A DNA stretch of 64,000 nucleotides from JAVWMQ01 sp036646055 (GCA_036646055.1 JAVXMY010000001.1:310001-374000), one strand, 5' to 3'; positions 7,105-16,158 are shown, counted from the stretch's first letter. Notes: generated by a model not told the origin, from the sequence alone. A program made the numbers and translations.

Positions 7105-8446
7105 TTATTTTTTCTTTGGAACTGGTTTGAATTCCGGTCCTCTTTTGTACTTCTTAACTGGGCGTTCTTCAAATGTGCGGTCGTCTCGGTCTCCGAACTT
7201 TTTGTCTCCGAATTTGCGGTCGCCTCTGTCTTCGTATTTGCCGTCGCCATCTCTCTTGAAGTCTTTTTTGTAGCCTCCGTCTCGGTCTCCAAACTTCTTG
7301 TCTCCGTATTTGCGGTCGCCTCTGTCTTCGTATTTGCCGTCGCCATCTCTCTTGAAGTCTTTNNNNNNNNNNNNNNNNNNNNNNNNNNNNNNNNNNNNNN
7401 NNNNNNNNNNNNNNNNNNNNNNNNNNNNNNNNNNNNNNNNNNNNNNNNNNNNNNNNNNNNNNTTTGTAGCCTCCGTCTCGGTCTCCGAACTTCTTGTCTC
7501 CATATTTGCGGTCGCCGTCTTCAAATTGCTTTTCTTCTAAGCGAGCCTTCACCTTGTTTTCATGCTTCTTCTCTTCATCTAAAGCTTCATAAGGTCTAGC
7601 ATTTCTCATATAATGGAACAAGTACTGCTGGGCAATCCCTGCATTATCTCCAAAGTTTTCTATTGCAAAAAACTCCATACCTGAAGTATCTTCTTCCTTA
7701 AAGCCATATAGTTCACTCATGACTTTTTTAACCCATGTATCAATTGGAAAAGCTTCAAACCTTCCTAGCCCAAATAATAATATACAGTTAGCAACTTTAG
7801 GTCCAACACCTGGAAGGGTTAATAGAAATTCAAAGGCTTCCTCAGAAGTCCCTTCTTCCTTAATTCTTTCCAAAGTACTTATACCACCTTCAGATAATCT
7901 TTTTGCAGTATCAATTAAATAGTTAGATCTATAACCAAGTCCGCAAGCAGCTAAGTCGTCCTTTGAAAGTTTAGCAACTACATTGTAACTTGGAAATGTG
8001 TAATAATCCACTCCATTTAATCTATCTATTTTCTTACCATGATTTTTAGCAATGGCTTCAATAGAACCCTTAATTCTAGGAATATTATTATTTGCAGAAA
8101 TAATGAAAGAAGCAATAACTTCCCAAGTATCCTGTTTTAAAATTCTAATTCCTTCTCCGCTGTTAATAGCCTTAACCATAACATCGTCGTATCCTCTAAG
8201 GCTCTTTTTGATTTCCCCATAGTCTCTATCTAAATCGAAATAATCTCTCCATACTTCATCAAAATCTTCTATTGTTGTATGAGCTAGCTGAACTGTTTTA
8301 CCAACCATTGATACGTTAATTAATTTACCAAAGGCTACCCCTGTATAGCTTCCATCATCCTCTTTATTCCATCTAAAACACTGCCCACATTCAAAAATGT
8401 GTTCAGGTACGAAATCCTTTATATCTTCTAATACTATTTTACTCAC
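7105..8446 (-). CDS. ogg: 8-oxoguanine DNA glycosylase with repetitive charged C-terminal tail
   Basis: Residues 1 to about 305 form an OGG1/HhH-GPD glycosylase that excises oxidised guanine. LPGVGPKVANC is the helix-hairpin-helix with the catalytic lysine, and PIDTWVKKV holds the catalytic aspartate. Beyond that lies a tail of 32-residue repeats rich in K, R, D, G, F and Y (GDKKFGDRDGGY and RDGDGKYEDRGDRK). A 100-N gap interrupts this tail. On the far side of the gap the tail resumes in a different phase and ends with PVKKYKRGPEFKPVPKKK at 7105. The gap length is probably a placeholder, so the true protein should span 7105-8446 in one frame. Translating the Ns literally would wrongly end the gene at 7169. 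Overlaps the next gene upstream by 4 bases. Confidence 0.8.
7170..7515 (-). repeat. 96-base tandem repeat encoding the glycosylase tail, interrupted by the gap
   Basis: The coding sequence repeats with a period of about 96 bases (32 codons): at least two units lie on the low-coordinate side of the gap and part of one on the other side. The repeats are nearly identical, which explains the assembly break. Confidence 0.75.
7363..7462. other. Assembly gap of 100 N
   Basis: Exactly 100 N, the conventional placeholder for a gap of unknown size. It lies within the tandem repeat, so the missing sequence is probably a whole number of 96-base units plus a remainder that restores the frame. Confidence 0.95.
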
Positions 8447-9249
8447 GCTATACCTCTCACTTCTATATTTATCTCATTTATATTAAAGGCTGTCATTTCT
8501 TCAACCATATATGCACTTCTAACTTGCAGTTCTTTGGCCACTTCAACAAAATTCATTTCTCTATTCATTGTAACATATGTTTTAATTTCCAAGGTACCAT
8601 TTCTGTTTTCTGCAATTACTCTATTAACATCATTTACACCATTAACACTTTTGGCGGTGCACTTTATTATATCAGATATTACCTTTTCTGATATAATAAA
8701 TTCTCCCAAATAACTGTAAGTGGGTCTTACTACAGACTTCTCACTAAAGTCTGATTTACTCCCCCCAATACTCTTAAAAATCCTAAGTGGACTTATAAAG
8801 TATCCAGAAAACTCATGCTTCAACTGAAATGAAGGCACAGGAACAACATGCTTCCCTTGGCTCATCCTTTGTTTTTCAGCAATTTTACGTTCACTTTCAG
8901 TTGTAATATCATTTATATATATTGTTTCATCTATTTTGCCTAATCCCAACCTATTGCAAATTTTATTAACCATTCCATCTGACGTACCAATTAATAAAAT
9001 TGTTTTTGGGTTAGTTGTTTTAATTGCATTTACCACTTCATCTCTATGCTCATCTTCATTAAAAAGGGCAGTCTTAACAGCACCGATTTTAGTGCTTTCT
9101 CTCTTTGCAGACTTACCAGCCTTAGAATTGCCTCTATAAATATAGAGGCCATCATCTATTATGCTTTCTATATTATTCTCTTTCGAAACATTGATTGCCT
9201 GGTAGCTTTTACCTGTACCAGATTTACCAACTAATGAATATACTTTCAT
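8443..9249 (-). CDS. P-loop ATPase fused to an Asp23/Gls24-like domain
   Basis: 268 residues. The start gives MKVYSLVGKSGTGKS, a Walker A loop at residues 8-15. The region to about 110 reads like a small P-loop kinase/ATPase, with LLIGTSDG as a possible Walker B strand. From about residue 178 (LGEFIISEKVISDII) to the end (MTAFNINEINIEVRGI) it follows the Asp23/Gls24 (DUF322) pattern found in cell-envelope stress and cell-division proteins. The family assignment is from pattern, and the function is unknown. It overlaps ogg by 4 bases, so the two are co-transcribed. Confidence 0.6.
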   Translation of the reverse strand: MKVYSLVGKSGTGKSYQAINVSKENNIESIIDDGLYIYRGNSKAGKSAKRESTKIGAVKTALFNEDEHRDEVVNAIKTTNPKTILLIGTSDGMVNKICNRLGLGKIDETIYINDITTESERKIAEKQRMSQGKHVVPVPSFQLKHEFSGYFISPLRIFKSIGGSKSDFSEKSVVRPTYSYLGEFIISEKVISDIIKCTAKSVNGVNDVNRVIAENRNGTLEIKTYVTMNREMNFVEVAKELQVRSAYMVEEMTAFNINEINIEVRGIA

Positions 9250-9250
9250 C

Positions 9251-9279
9251 TTTACATCTCCGTAATACTCTGTTATAAT
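9251..9279 (+). promoter_or_regulatory. Promoter of the ferredoxin gene
   Basis: TTTACA (9251-9256) and TATAAT (9274-9279), spacing 17. AAGGAGG follows before the ATG at 9321. Confidence 0.75.
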
Positions 9280-9320
9280 TCATAATGTATTAAGATATCA
9301 AAATAAAGGAGGAAATCAAA

Positions 9321-9491
9321 ATGGCTTACAAAATTAGTGATGCTTGCATCAACTGTGGCGTTTGTGCTTCAGAATGCCCTGTAGAAGCTATCTCAGAAGG
9401 AGATGGACTACATGTAATCGACGCTGGAAAATGCATCGATTGTGGAGCTTGTGCAGAAGCTTGTCCAGTAGACGCACCAGCAGCTGAATAA
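9321..9491 (+). CDS. 2[4Fe-4S] ferredoxin
   Basis: 56 residues, starting MAYKISDACINCGVC behind AAGGAGG. Two classical CxxCxxCxxxCP clusters are present: CINCGVCASECP at residues 9-20 and CIDCGACAEACP at residues 38-49. This is the small clostridial-type electron carrier that serves hydrogenases, pyruvate:ferredoxin oxidoreductase and similar enzymes. Monocistronic, with its own promoter and terminator, and one of the few plus-strand genes here. Confidence 0.95.
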   Translation: MAYKISDACINCGVCASECPVEAISEGDGLHVIDAGKCIDCGACAEACPVDAPAAE

Positions 9492-9508
9492 TTATATCAG
9501 TTAGAATT

Positions 9509-9536
9509 AATAACCGTTTCATATGAAACGGTTATT
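9509..9536. terminator. Bidirectional terminator between ferredoxin and rex
   Basis: A 12 bp perfect stem AATAACCGTTTC/GAAACGGTTATT with an ATAT loop and T-rich flanks on the plus side. It separates two convergent genes. Confidence 0.85.
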
Positions 9537-9548
9537 TTTTATGTCTAT

Positions 9549-10181
9549 TTACTTTTTTGACATGTGATATGCTAGTGAATGCAAACTATCACTTAAATGA
9601 ACATGCTCAATTGATACCTGACTTGGTACTTCAATATCTACAGGTGCAAAATTCCAAATGCCTTTGACTCCTGCAAAACACATTCTATCTGCAACTTCTT
9701 GGGCACTGTCTTTTGACGTACAAATAATACCTATATCAATTTCATTTTCTTCTATGTAATCTACAAGGCTTTCGTAGTCACGAACTTCAATATCATTAAT
9801 CTTTATTCCAACTAATCTTGGATTGACTTCAAATATGCTCTTTACTAAAAATCCAGATTTATAATAGTAAGTATAGTTTGCAATTGCCTGACCTAAGTTA
9901 CCAGCTCCTACAATAACAAGTTTATACTGTCTATCTAAACCAAGGATAGCACTGATTTCATTGTATAAATCAGAAACATTATAACCATAGCCTTGTTGTC
10001 CAAAGCCTCCAAAGTTATTTAAGTCCTGACGAATCTGTGATGCTGTATATCCGATTAGATGACTAAATTCGTTTGATGATATTTTGTCAACGCCTTTCTT
10101 CTGCAATTCTTTTAAGTATCTTCTGTATCTAGGAAGTCTCTTAATAACTGCATTAGAAATTTTAGCGTCTTTCTTTATCAT
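9549..10181 (-). CDS. rex: Redox-sensing transcriptional repressor Rex
   Basis: 210 residues. Winged-helix N-terminus (IKRLPRYRRYL near 12, then SSNEFSHLIGYTASQIRQD) followed by a Rossmann NAD(H)-binding domain with VGAGNLGQA near residue 92. Rex senses the NADH/NAD+ ratio and represses fermentative and respiratory genes when NADH is low. Its start overlaps the acpP stop (TAATG), so the two are coupled. No clear Rex operator was seen in front of acpP. Confidence 0.95.
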   Translation of the reverse strand: MIKKDAKISNAVIKRLPRYRRYLKELQKKGVDKISSNEFSHLIGYTASQIRQDLNNFGGFGQQGYGYNVSDLYNEISAILGLDRQYKLVIVGAGNLGQAIANYTYYYKSGFLVKSIFEVNPRLVGIKINDIEVRDYESLVDYIEENEIDIGIICTSKDSAQEVADRMCFAGVKGIWNFAPVDIEVPSQVSIEHVHLSDSLHSLAYHMSKK

Positions 10182-10408
10182 TATTGAGCACCCTCAACGT
10201 AATTAACTAGATCTCCAACTGTGTGGAATGTTTCCGCTTCCTCATCAGGAATTTCTAGGTCATATTCCTCTTCAATGGCCATGATAATCTCTACAGCATC
10301 AAGAGAATCCGCTTCTAGGTCTTTCATTAGGTTAGTATCTTTAGTAATAGTCTTTTCGTCTACCCCTAACTGCTCTACAATAATTTCTTTAATTTTATCA
10401 AAAATCAT
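10181..10408 (-). CDS. acpP: Acyl carrier protein
   Basis: 75 residues, acidic. LEADSLDAVEII near residue 32 contains the DSL motif whose serine carries 4'-phosphopantetheine. It carries growing acyl chains in fatty acid synthesis. It is not next to other fab genes. Instead it is coupled to rex, an unusual pairing. Ribosome site GGAGG precedes the ATG. Confidence 0.95.
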   Translation of the reverse strand: MIFDKIKEIIVEQLGVDEKTITKDTNLMKDLEADSLDAVEIIMAIEEEYDLEIPDEEAETFHTVGDLVNYVEGAQ

Positions 10409-10451
10409 TTTATGTCCTCCATTCTTAAACTCTTATAATTATAGTTTACAA

Positions 10452-12428
10452 CTACTCGTATTGCAACCATTTTTCGTATTTTTTTTGTAACGAATCCTTT
10501 AGTCCTGTAAGTTCTTCGTTAAGATCTTGAAGCTTCTTATGGTCACTTAAAGCTGCTTCTTGACACATTTCAAGTTCTATTTGTGAAATGCGATTTTCCA
10601 TTATCTCAATCTGTTCTTCCAAAACCATTTTTTCTTTTTCTAATCTACGCCTTTTGGTTTCTTCTTCTTTCTTTAATTTTCTTTCTTCACTGGCACTTAA
10701 TACCGGTTTATCTTCCAAAGTTTCAGTAGTATTACCACTTCCGCCAGTCCCTGCCTTACTGCCTAAGTTCTCAAGATATTTTTTGCCAGAGTCGATCTGT
10801 GCTTTTTTCTCAGAATAGTAATCGTACTTGCCTAGATATTCAGTCATACCATTTTTATTTAATTCCAAAATTCTAGAAGGTATTTTAGATAAGAAGTATC
10901 TATCATGAGACACTACAATTACTGTTCCTGGAAACTCTAATAGGGCATCTTCGAATATTTCTTTTGAGTCAATATCCAAATGATTTGTAGGCTCGTCCAA
11001 AATAAGTAGATTAGCTCCAGAAAGCATTAATTTCAAAAGTGATAATCTAGCCTTTTCGCCACCGCTTAAGGCTCTAATTGGTAAAAACACTGTATCGTTT
11101 TTAAATAAAAATCTTCCTAAAATTGATCTCATTTCTGTATCGCTATAAAGGCTATAGGATTCTTGCAATTCTTCAATAACAGTATAATTATCATTAAGAA
11201 GCCTTTGCCCCTGATCATAGTAACCTATTTTAACGTTGTGTCCCACCTTTAGGTATCCACCACTTGGTGGCATTTCCTCCATTAAGATTCTAAGCAGTGT
11301 TGTCTTACCAACTCCATTAGGACCTAGGACACAAATTTTTTCTCCTCTTTTAATATCAAAATCCACATCATTAAACAAATTAATCTTATTGCTACCATAT
11401 CCAAAATCCTTAGATATTCCTTCAGCAAAAATTACATCCTTACCGCTTTGAAACTTTTGTTTAAAATGAATCTTCATTTTTCCCTTTTGGCAATCAGGTG
11501 CTGGTGCCACTTCCATTTTTTCAAGTTTCTTTTCTCTACTTTTGGCTCTATTGGCTAGTTTCTCAGTACCATGTCCTTTGAATCTTCTAATGATTTCTTC
11601 TTGCCTAGCTATTTCCTTTTGGCTAGCCTGATACTTACGAAGGTCATCCTCTCTCTTAAATGCCTTCTTTTGTGCAAACACAGAATAGTTTCCTTCATAA
11701 ACATCTAATCTATGTCTATCTACTTCAAAAATTCTATTTACAGTTTGATCCAAGAAATATCTATCATGAGAAACAAGTAAAATTGTTCCTTTGTAAGATT
11801 TCAAATATTGCTCCAGCCATTTTAATGTCCCTATGTCTAAATGGTTAGTAGGTTCATCTAAGAACAGTAAATTTGGCTTAGTTAAAAGCAGACACGCAAG
11901 GGCTAATCTAGTTCTTTCTCCCCCACTTAGCATTTCTATTTTTTTATTGTAATAGTCCTCAGAAAAAGCCATACTATTTAGTATGCCCTTTATCTCACTT
12001 TTGTAGCTGTAGCCTCCACAATTCTTGTACTCTTCTTGCAACTTGTCAAGGCGTTCCAAAAGCCTAGCACCTTCCTCTTCATCTTTGGAATGGTCGATGT
12101 GAGCGATTTTTTCACTAAGAAGGGCCATTTCTTTTTCCATAGCATAAATATGGTCAAAAATCGACTCCACTTCTTTAATTACAGTTTTGTCCGAGTTAAA
12201 ATTATCCGCCTGTCTTAGATAACCAATTGTGGTGTTTTGCGATCTATACACATCCCCACTATCGTAGTTCAGTTCTCCTGCAAGAATCTTTAGAAGAGTG
12301 GACTTGCCGGCACCATTTGGCCCAACAATACCAACCCTATCACCTTCATTGATGTGAAAAGAAATATCTTCCAAAATAGTGTCTACACCGTATGCTTTAT
12401 TCAATTCTTTTGCGCTTAAAATTATCAT
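10452..12428 (-). CDS. ABC-F family ATPase
   Basis: 658 residues with two ATP-binding cassettes and no membrane segments. Walker A motifs are GPNGAGKST near residue 38 and GPNGVGKTT near 350. Signatures are LSGGERTR and LSGGEKAR, both followed by LDEPTNHLDI. A linker near residues 240-300 and a charged C-terminal coiled coil (about 565-658) complete the Uup/YdiF-like layout. ABC-F proteins act on ribosomes, in translation rescue or antibiotic protection. Which role applies cannot be told. Overlaps tsaD by 4 bases. Confidence 0.9.
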   Translation of the reverse strand: MIILSAKELNKAYGVDTILEDISFHINEGDRVGIVGPNGAGKSTLLKILAGELNYDSGDVYRSQNTTIGYLRQADNFNSDKTVIKEVESIFDHIYAMEKEMALLSEKIAHIDHSKDEEEGARLLERLDKLQEEYKNCGGYSYKSEIKGILNSMAFSEDYYNKKIEMLSGGERTRLALACLLLTKPNLLFLDEPTNHLDIGTLKWLEQYLKSYKGTILLVSHDRYFLDQTVNRIFEVDRHRLDVYEGNYSVFAQKKAFKREDDLRKYQASQKEIARQEEIIRRFKGHGTEKLANRAKSREKKLEKMEVAPAPDCQKGKMKIHFKQKFQSGKDVIFAEGISKDFGYGSNKINLFNDVDFDIKRGEKICVLGPNGVGKTTLLRILMEEMPPSGGYLKVGHNVKIGYYDQGQRLLNDNYTVIEELQESYSLYSDTEMRSILGRFLFKNDTVFLPIRALSGGEKARLSLLKLMLSGANLLILDEPTNHLDIDSKEIFEDALLEFPGTVIVVSHDRYFLSKIPSRILELNKNGMTEYLGKYDYYSEKKAQIDSGKKYLENLGSKAGTGGSGNTTETLEDKPVLSASEERKLKKEEETKRRRLEKEKMVLEEQIEIMENRISQIELEMCQEAALSDHKKLQDLNEELTGLKDSLQKKYEKWLQYE

Positions 12429-13441
12429 AATGGTAAACTTGCGATTGCATCAAGTGATAAATCGTCAATTCCTCCTGCTTTGTATTTGTAATATGCAGCA
12501 CAACCAATCATCGCCCCATTATCTGTACATAAAATTGGTGATGGATAGTAAAGTTCTAGACCATTTTCCTTGCAAGCCTTGTCTAGCATTAATCTTAATT
12601 TACTGTTGGCTGCAACACCGCCTGCCAAAACAATTTTGTCCTTCTTCATATCTAGAGCTGCGTTTACTGCCTTGGTAACTATTACGTCTAGTACCGCCTG
12701 CTGAAAACTAGCTGCCACATCGGCAACGTTTATCTGCTGCCCTGCCTGCTGTTGATTATTAATATAGTTTAAAACTCCTGTTTTGATTCCGCTAAAGCTA
12801 AAGTCTAGGCTTCCTTTTTCGAGAAAAACACGCTTAAAGGCTATTGCATCCGGGTCCCCTTCTTTCGCTAGATTGTCGATTAATGGTCCTCCAGGATACC
12901 CAAGACCTAAAACCCTTGCTACTTTGTCGTAGGCTTCGCCTACAGCGTCGTCTCTAGTAGCTCCAAGTACTTTACATTCTGTATATGATTCCACGTCAAC
13001 AATGTTAGTATGTCCCCCTGAAACTATCATGGCCATAAATGGTGGTTCAAGGTTTTTGTGTTCAATATAGTTAGCTGAAATGTGTCCCATAATATGATGT
13101 ACTCCAACTAGTGGTTTTCCAAGAGCTAAGCTATATGCCTTAGCTGTTGCTAGACCAATTAATAGGGCTCCAACTAATCCTGGTCCATAAGTTACTCCTA
13201 TTAAATCAACTTGTTCTATTGTTACTCCAGCTTCTTCTAAAGCTTCATTTGTTACTTTATTAATATTATCTAAGTGATGTCTTGACGCAATTTCTGGCAC
13301 TACGCCTCCAAATGCTTTATGAATTTCAATTTGTGATGCTATAACATTAGAAAGCACTTCTCGGCCATCTGCAACTAAGGCTACTGATGTTTCATCACAG
13401 CTTGATTCTATTGCTAATGTTAATAATTTTCCATCTATCAT
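12425..13441 (-). CDS. tsaD: tRNA threonylcarbamoyladenosine transferase TsaD
   Basis: 338 residues. It transfers threonylcarbamoyl to A37 of ANN-decoding tRNAs, together with TsaB and TsaE. ESSCDETS near residue 10 and the metal-binding HHIMGH near residue 110 are clear, and GGHTN and GGVAANS follow. The ATG at 13441 is preferred because GAGGAG lies 5 bases upstream. A GTG at 13462 would overlap rimI. Confidence 0.96.
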   Translation of the reverse strand: MIDGKLLTLAIESSCDETSVALVADGREVLSNVIASQIEIHKAFGGVVPEIASRHHLDNINKVTNEALEEAGVTIEQVDLIGVTYGPGLVGALLIGLATAKAYSLALGKPLVGVHHIMGHISANYIEHKNLEPPFMAMIVSGGHTNIVDVESYTECKVLGATRDDAVGEAYDKVARVLGLGYPGGPLIDNLAKEGDPDAIAFKRVFLEKGSLDFSFSGIKTGVLNYINNQQQAGQQINVADVAASFQQAVLDVIVTKAVNAALDMKKDKIVLAGGVAANSKLRLMLDKACKENGLELYYPSPILCTDNGAMIGCAAYYKYKAGGIDDLSLDAIASLPL

Positions 13442-13443
13442 TT

Positions 13444-13893
13444 TTACTCCTCGTTTAGCCACATAATTATGGCATCTTCTTTATTATCCCCATAATATTC
13501 AGGTCTAATTCCTTCAGCTTTAAAGCCAAAGCTTTTATATAAATTCTGAGCTATTTCATTAGATGCTCTAACTTCTAAGGTGAATCTAACTAGCCCTTGG
13601 GCTTTGCCGTATTCAATCATTGCCTGGACAATTTTTCTTCCAAGTCCAAGGCCTCTAAACTTTGGTGCTACTGCAACATTAGTAATATGGCCTTCATCAA
13701 CGATAAACCACATTCCCATATAAGCTGCGATTTCTCCGTTTTTTTCCGCAACAATGTATTCTGCTAAATTGTTTCCTAGGATTTCTCCTTCAAATGCCTC
13801 TTGACTCCAAGGATCTGTAAAACAAATCTGATCCAGTTGTCCTAGTGCAGCTGTGTCTTCTTCTGTTGCTGATCTAAGAATAAAATCATCCAT
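13444..13893 (-). CDS. rimI: Ribosomal protein S18 alanine N-acetyltransferase
   Basis: 149 residues, a single GNAT domain. The acetyl-CoA pyrophosphate loop is RGLGLGRKIV near residue 80. The C-terminal half has the conserved pattern LEVRASNEIAQNLYKSFGF found in RimI. The place between tsaB and tsaD is the standard Firmicute arrangement and supports the call. Confidence 0.92.
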   Translation of the reverse strand: MDDFILRSATEEDTAALGQLDQICFTDPWSQEAFEGEILGNNLAEYIVAEKNGEIAAYMGMWFIVDEGHITNVAVAPKFRGLGLGRKIVQAMIEYGKAQGLVRFTLEVRASNEIAQNLYKSFGFKAEGIRPEYYGDNKEDAIIMWLNEE

Positions 13894-14602
13894 TTTTTAA
13901 TCTTTCCTCAAGTCTTCTTTCAGCTTCAGCCTTCCTCATATATTCAGGTTTTAGGTTATTGTAATCTGTATAAATTCCTCTGTCTAGAAGGTCTCTTCCA
14001 AGTAGAGCTACTGCCTTAGCATCTTGATAGGTGTTTTCCATTACTCTGACTTTTTTGCCTGCTGCTTTACTCCATCTAGTTAATTCATCTCTATAAGCAG
14101 CTACACCATCTCCAATGAATGTAACTTCTGTATCTCTTGGCATTAAAATCATAGTTTCTTCAAGTAACCCCAAAAATTCGTCTAGCATATAAGGTCCGTC
14201 TTTTACAATTTTCTCATATTCCTTGTAAGCGGCTCCATAAACCTGGTTTCTTCTTGCATCTAAAATCGGGCAAACAATTCCCTCATACTCATCAAGGCTA
14301 TATCCAAAGGCCTGCAATGTTGGAACGCCAATTAATTTTACTCCTACAATCTGGCCTAATGCCCTTGCTGTAGAAACGCCAATTCTAATTCCTGTGAAAG
14401 ATCCTGGCCCCTTAGAAACTGCAATTGCATCAATTTCATTTAGTGAAAGGGCTTCTTCCTTAAGGACCTGATTAATCATAGGTGTCAGACTGCTTAAATG
14501 GTTCATTCTATCTTCGGATTTCTTTGTATTTAATACTTCTTTTTCATTAATTAATGCTACCGAACAAAAAGGTCCTGTAGTTTCAATTCCTAAAATGTAC
14601 AT
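13886..14602 (-). CDS. tsaB: tRNA threonylcarbamoyladenosine protein TsaB
   Basis: 238 residues. N-terminal ASKHA fold with LGIETTG at residue 3 and SKGPGSFTGIRIG near residue 65. It lacks the metal-binding histidines of TsaD. It is the non-catalytic partner that dimerises with TsaD in t6A formation. Overlaps rimI by 8 bases and tsaE by 13 bases. Confidence 0.95.
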   Translation of the reverse strand: MYILGIETTGPFCSVALINEKEVLNTKKSEDRMNHLSSLTPMINQVLKEEALSLNEIDAIAVSKGPGSFTGIRIGVSTARALGQIVGVKLIGVPTLQAFGYSLDEYEGIVCPILDARRNQVYGAAYKEYEKIVKDGPYMLDEFLGLLEETMILMPRDTEVTFIGDGVAAYRDELTRWSKAAGKKVRVMENTYQDAKAVALLGRDLLDRGIYTDYNNLKPEYMRKAEAERRLEERLKNG

Positions 14603-15009
14603 TTATATATCCTTTCTCCCTGGTTGCTTCCGTAATCAATAAATATTACTTTTGCATCTTCTGGGATTATTTCTTCTATTTGGTCTGCCCATTCAACAAT
14701 TGACACGCCATCACCAAAGAAATATTCTTCGTATCCCATTTCATACATTTCTTCAATGTCCATAATTCTGTACACGTCAAAATGATAAAGAGGCAACCTG
14801 CCACTTTTGTATTCTTGAACAATAGTAAAAGTAGGGCTCGTTATCATTTCATCAATTCCAAGTCCCTTTGCTATATATTTAGTTAAGGTAGTTTTTCCTG
14901 TTCCAAGATTACCTACCAAAGCGATAACATCGCCCTTCTCCAATGTGCTTGCAAGGTTTAAGGCAAACTCTTTGGTTTCTTCTTCATTTCTAATTATTAT
15001 TTCTCTCAT
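14590..15009 (-). CDS. tsaE: tRNA threonylcarbamoyladenosine ATPase TsaE
   Basis: 139 residues. Walker A GNLGTGKTT near residue 33 and SPTFTIVQEY near 58, then HFDVYRI and the VEWADQ segment typical of TsaE. The ATPase drives cycling of the TsaBD complex. First gene of the t6A cluster. The upstream 529 bases contain no gene. Confidence 0.95.
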   Translation of the reverse strand: MREIIIRNEEETKEFALNLASTLEKGDVIALVGNLGTGKTTLTKYIAKGLGIDEMITSPTFTIVQEYKSGRLPLYHFDVYRIMDIEEMYEMGYEEYFFGDGVSIVEWADQIEEIIPEDAKVIFIDYGSNQGERIYKCTF

Positions 15010-15110
15010 AACTTTATAATTTTACCACATCACCCGGGATTTTTCAAGAAACTGTTCCATTTGCAGTCTTTGACCTGTTAGCTCCAGCCAATCTTTGAGG
15101 ATAGATCCAG

Positions 15111-15470
15111 CAAAAAGGTGCTTTTTGCTGCTTTCTCTACACCCAGTACCTTTTTGTTGGCAACAAATTTTCAAAAAGGGTACAAAACGGTGTTTTCTCT
15201 ATGTTCAGTACCTTTCTCTTAGCAACAAACTTATGACGAAGAGAACAAATTGTAGATAAACGTTCCCTTTATACCTTTTTGGGCGGTCAAAGTCTTTCGC
15301 AAAGTCCAATAATCTCTCATATCATAGATTTGTTATAGGCAAAAAGGCATTCACTTCCTCAAAATCGACTAAAAATACCCTTCTTCAAAATTTGTTACTC
15401 CAAGAAGGGTATTCGGATCTCTAAATAGGGCGAATTGTACCTTTTTGCAGCGGAATCGGGCGGGATTCTA
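15111..15470 (-). repeat. Structured intergenic repeat, copy A
   Basis: No coding frame is visible here. Read on the minus strand the sequence matches copy B (29440-29757) over nearly its whole length with only scattered differences. It contains a GC-rich start (GCCCGATTCCGC), a perfect AATACCCTTCTT/AAGAAGGGTATT hairpin, several AAAAAGGTA and TACCTTTTT blocks, and a longer hairpin-rich end. Compared with B it has one extra AAAAAGGTACTG...CACCTTTTTG hairpin unit at 15111-15177. Could be a non-autonomous mobile repeat or a structured RNA. Confidence 0.8.
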
Positions 15471-15478
15471 CAAAAAAA

Positions 15479-15511
15479 CAAAACCGCAGGGAGCACGACC
15501 CTGCGGTTTTG
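15479..15511 (-). terminator. Terminator of ribU
   Basis: A 13 bp perfect stem CAAAACCGCAGGG/CCCTGCGGTTTTG with a 7-base loop, followed on the minus strand by a T tract. Confidence 0.9.
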
Positions 15512-15538
15512 TTGCATTTACAGATGTTTTTTCAAAGT

Positions 15539-16099
15539 TTACTTGTGTAAGAACTTTGATATTTTCTTATATAGTACTAATGTTACGATTCCGTTAATTC
15601 CAGCTTTAACTAGGTTAAAAGCAAGAATAAATGGAAGCAACTGAATTACCACTTCTTTTGGTGCACCCATGAAATATGGTGTAATAAATATATTTGCTGG
15701 TGCCATAATAGCTGCCATTGCAAGAGCACCAACTGCTAAACCAATAATTGCAAATTTCTTAGACTTATGTCTGTTGTAAATATTTCCTGCAACAATTACA
15801 AAAGTTCCTGTAGCAATAATGTGCATTAAAATCCCGTATAATCCACTAGCAGAACTAACTGTTAGCCCCTGAATTACTGAAGTTACAATTGTAAGTAGTA
15901 AACCAGCAACTGGTCCAAAAGCAAATGTTCCAATTAAAATTGGAATGTCAGCTGGATCGTACTCTAGAAATGGTACAGCCGGGAAAATTGGGAAGTGGAT
16001 GATACTAACTAGTACAATTGAAATTGCAACGAGCATACCCATCTTAGCCAACTTCATAGTATTTTTTTGTGTGTTTAAAGTTTGTGTTTGATTGTTCAT
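15539..16099 (-). CDS. ribU: ECF transporter S component, riboflavin (RibU)
   Basis: 186 residues with about six hydrophobic segments. YDPADIPILIGTFAFGP near residue 53 is characteristic of riboflavin-type S components, which bind the vitamin and dock on a shared EcfAAT module. The ATG at 16099 has AGGAGG 8 bases upstream. Substrate is strongly supported by the FMN riboswitch in its own leader. The energising module is not in this window. Confidence 0.92.
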   Translation of the reverse strand: MNNQTQTLNTQKNTMKLAKMGMLVAISIVLVSIIHFPIFPAVPFLEYDPADIPILIGTFAFGPVAGLLLTIVTSVIQGLTVSSASGLYGILMHIIATGTFVIVAGNIYNRHKSKKFAIIGLAVGALAMAAIMAPANIFITPYFMGAPKEVVIQLLPFILAFNLVKAGINGIVTLVLYKKISKFLHK

Positions 16100-16158
16100 T
16101 TTAAATTCCTCCTGATGTTTAATAAATTTAGTATTGGAATCCGTTTCGGTTATTAAAA

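Noticed and set aside
7092..7600. Additional proteins on either strand in the repeat tail region
   Set aside because: They are out-of-phase readings of the repetitive sequence, kept open because the 96-base unit is a multiple of three.
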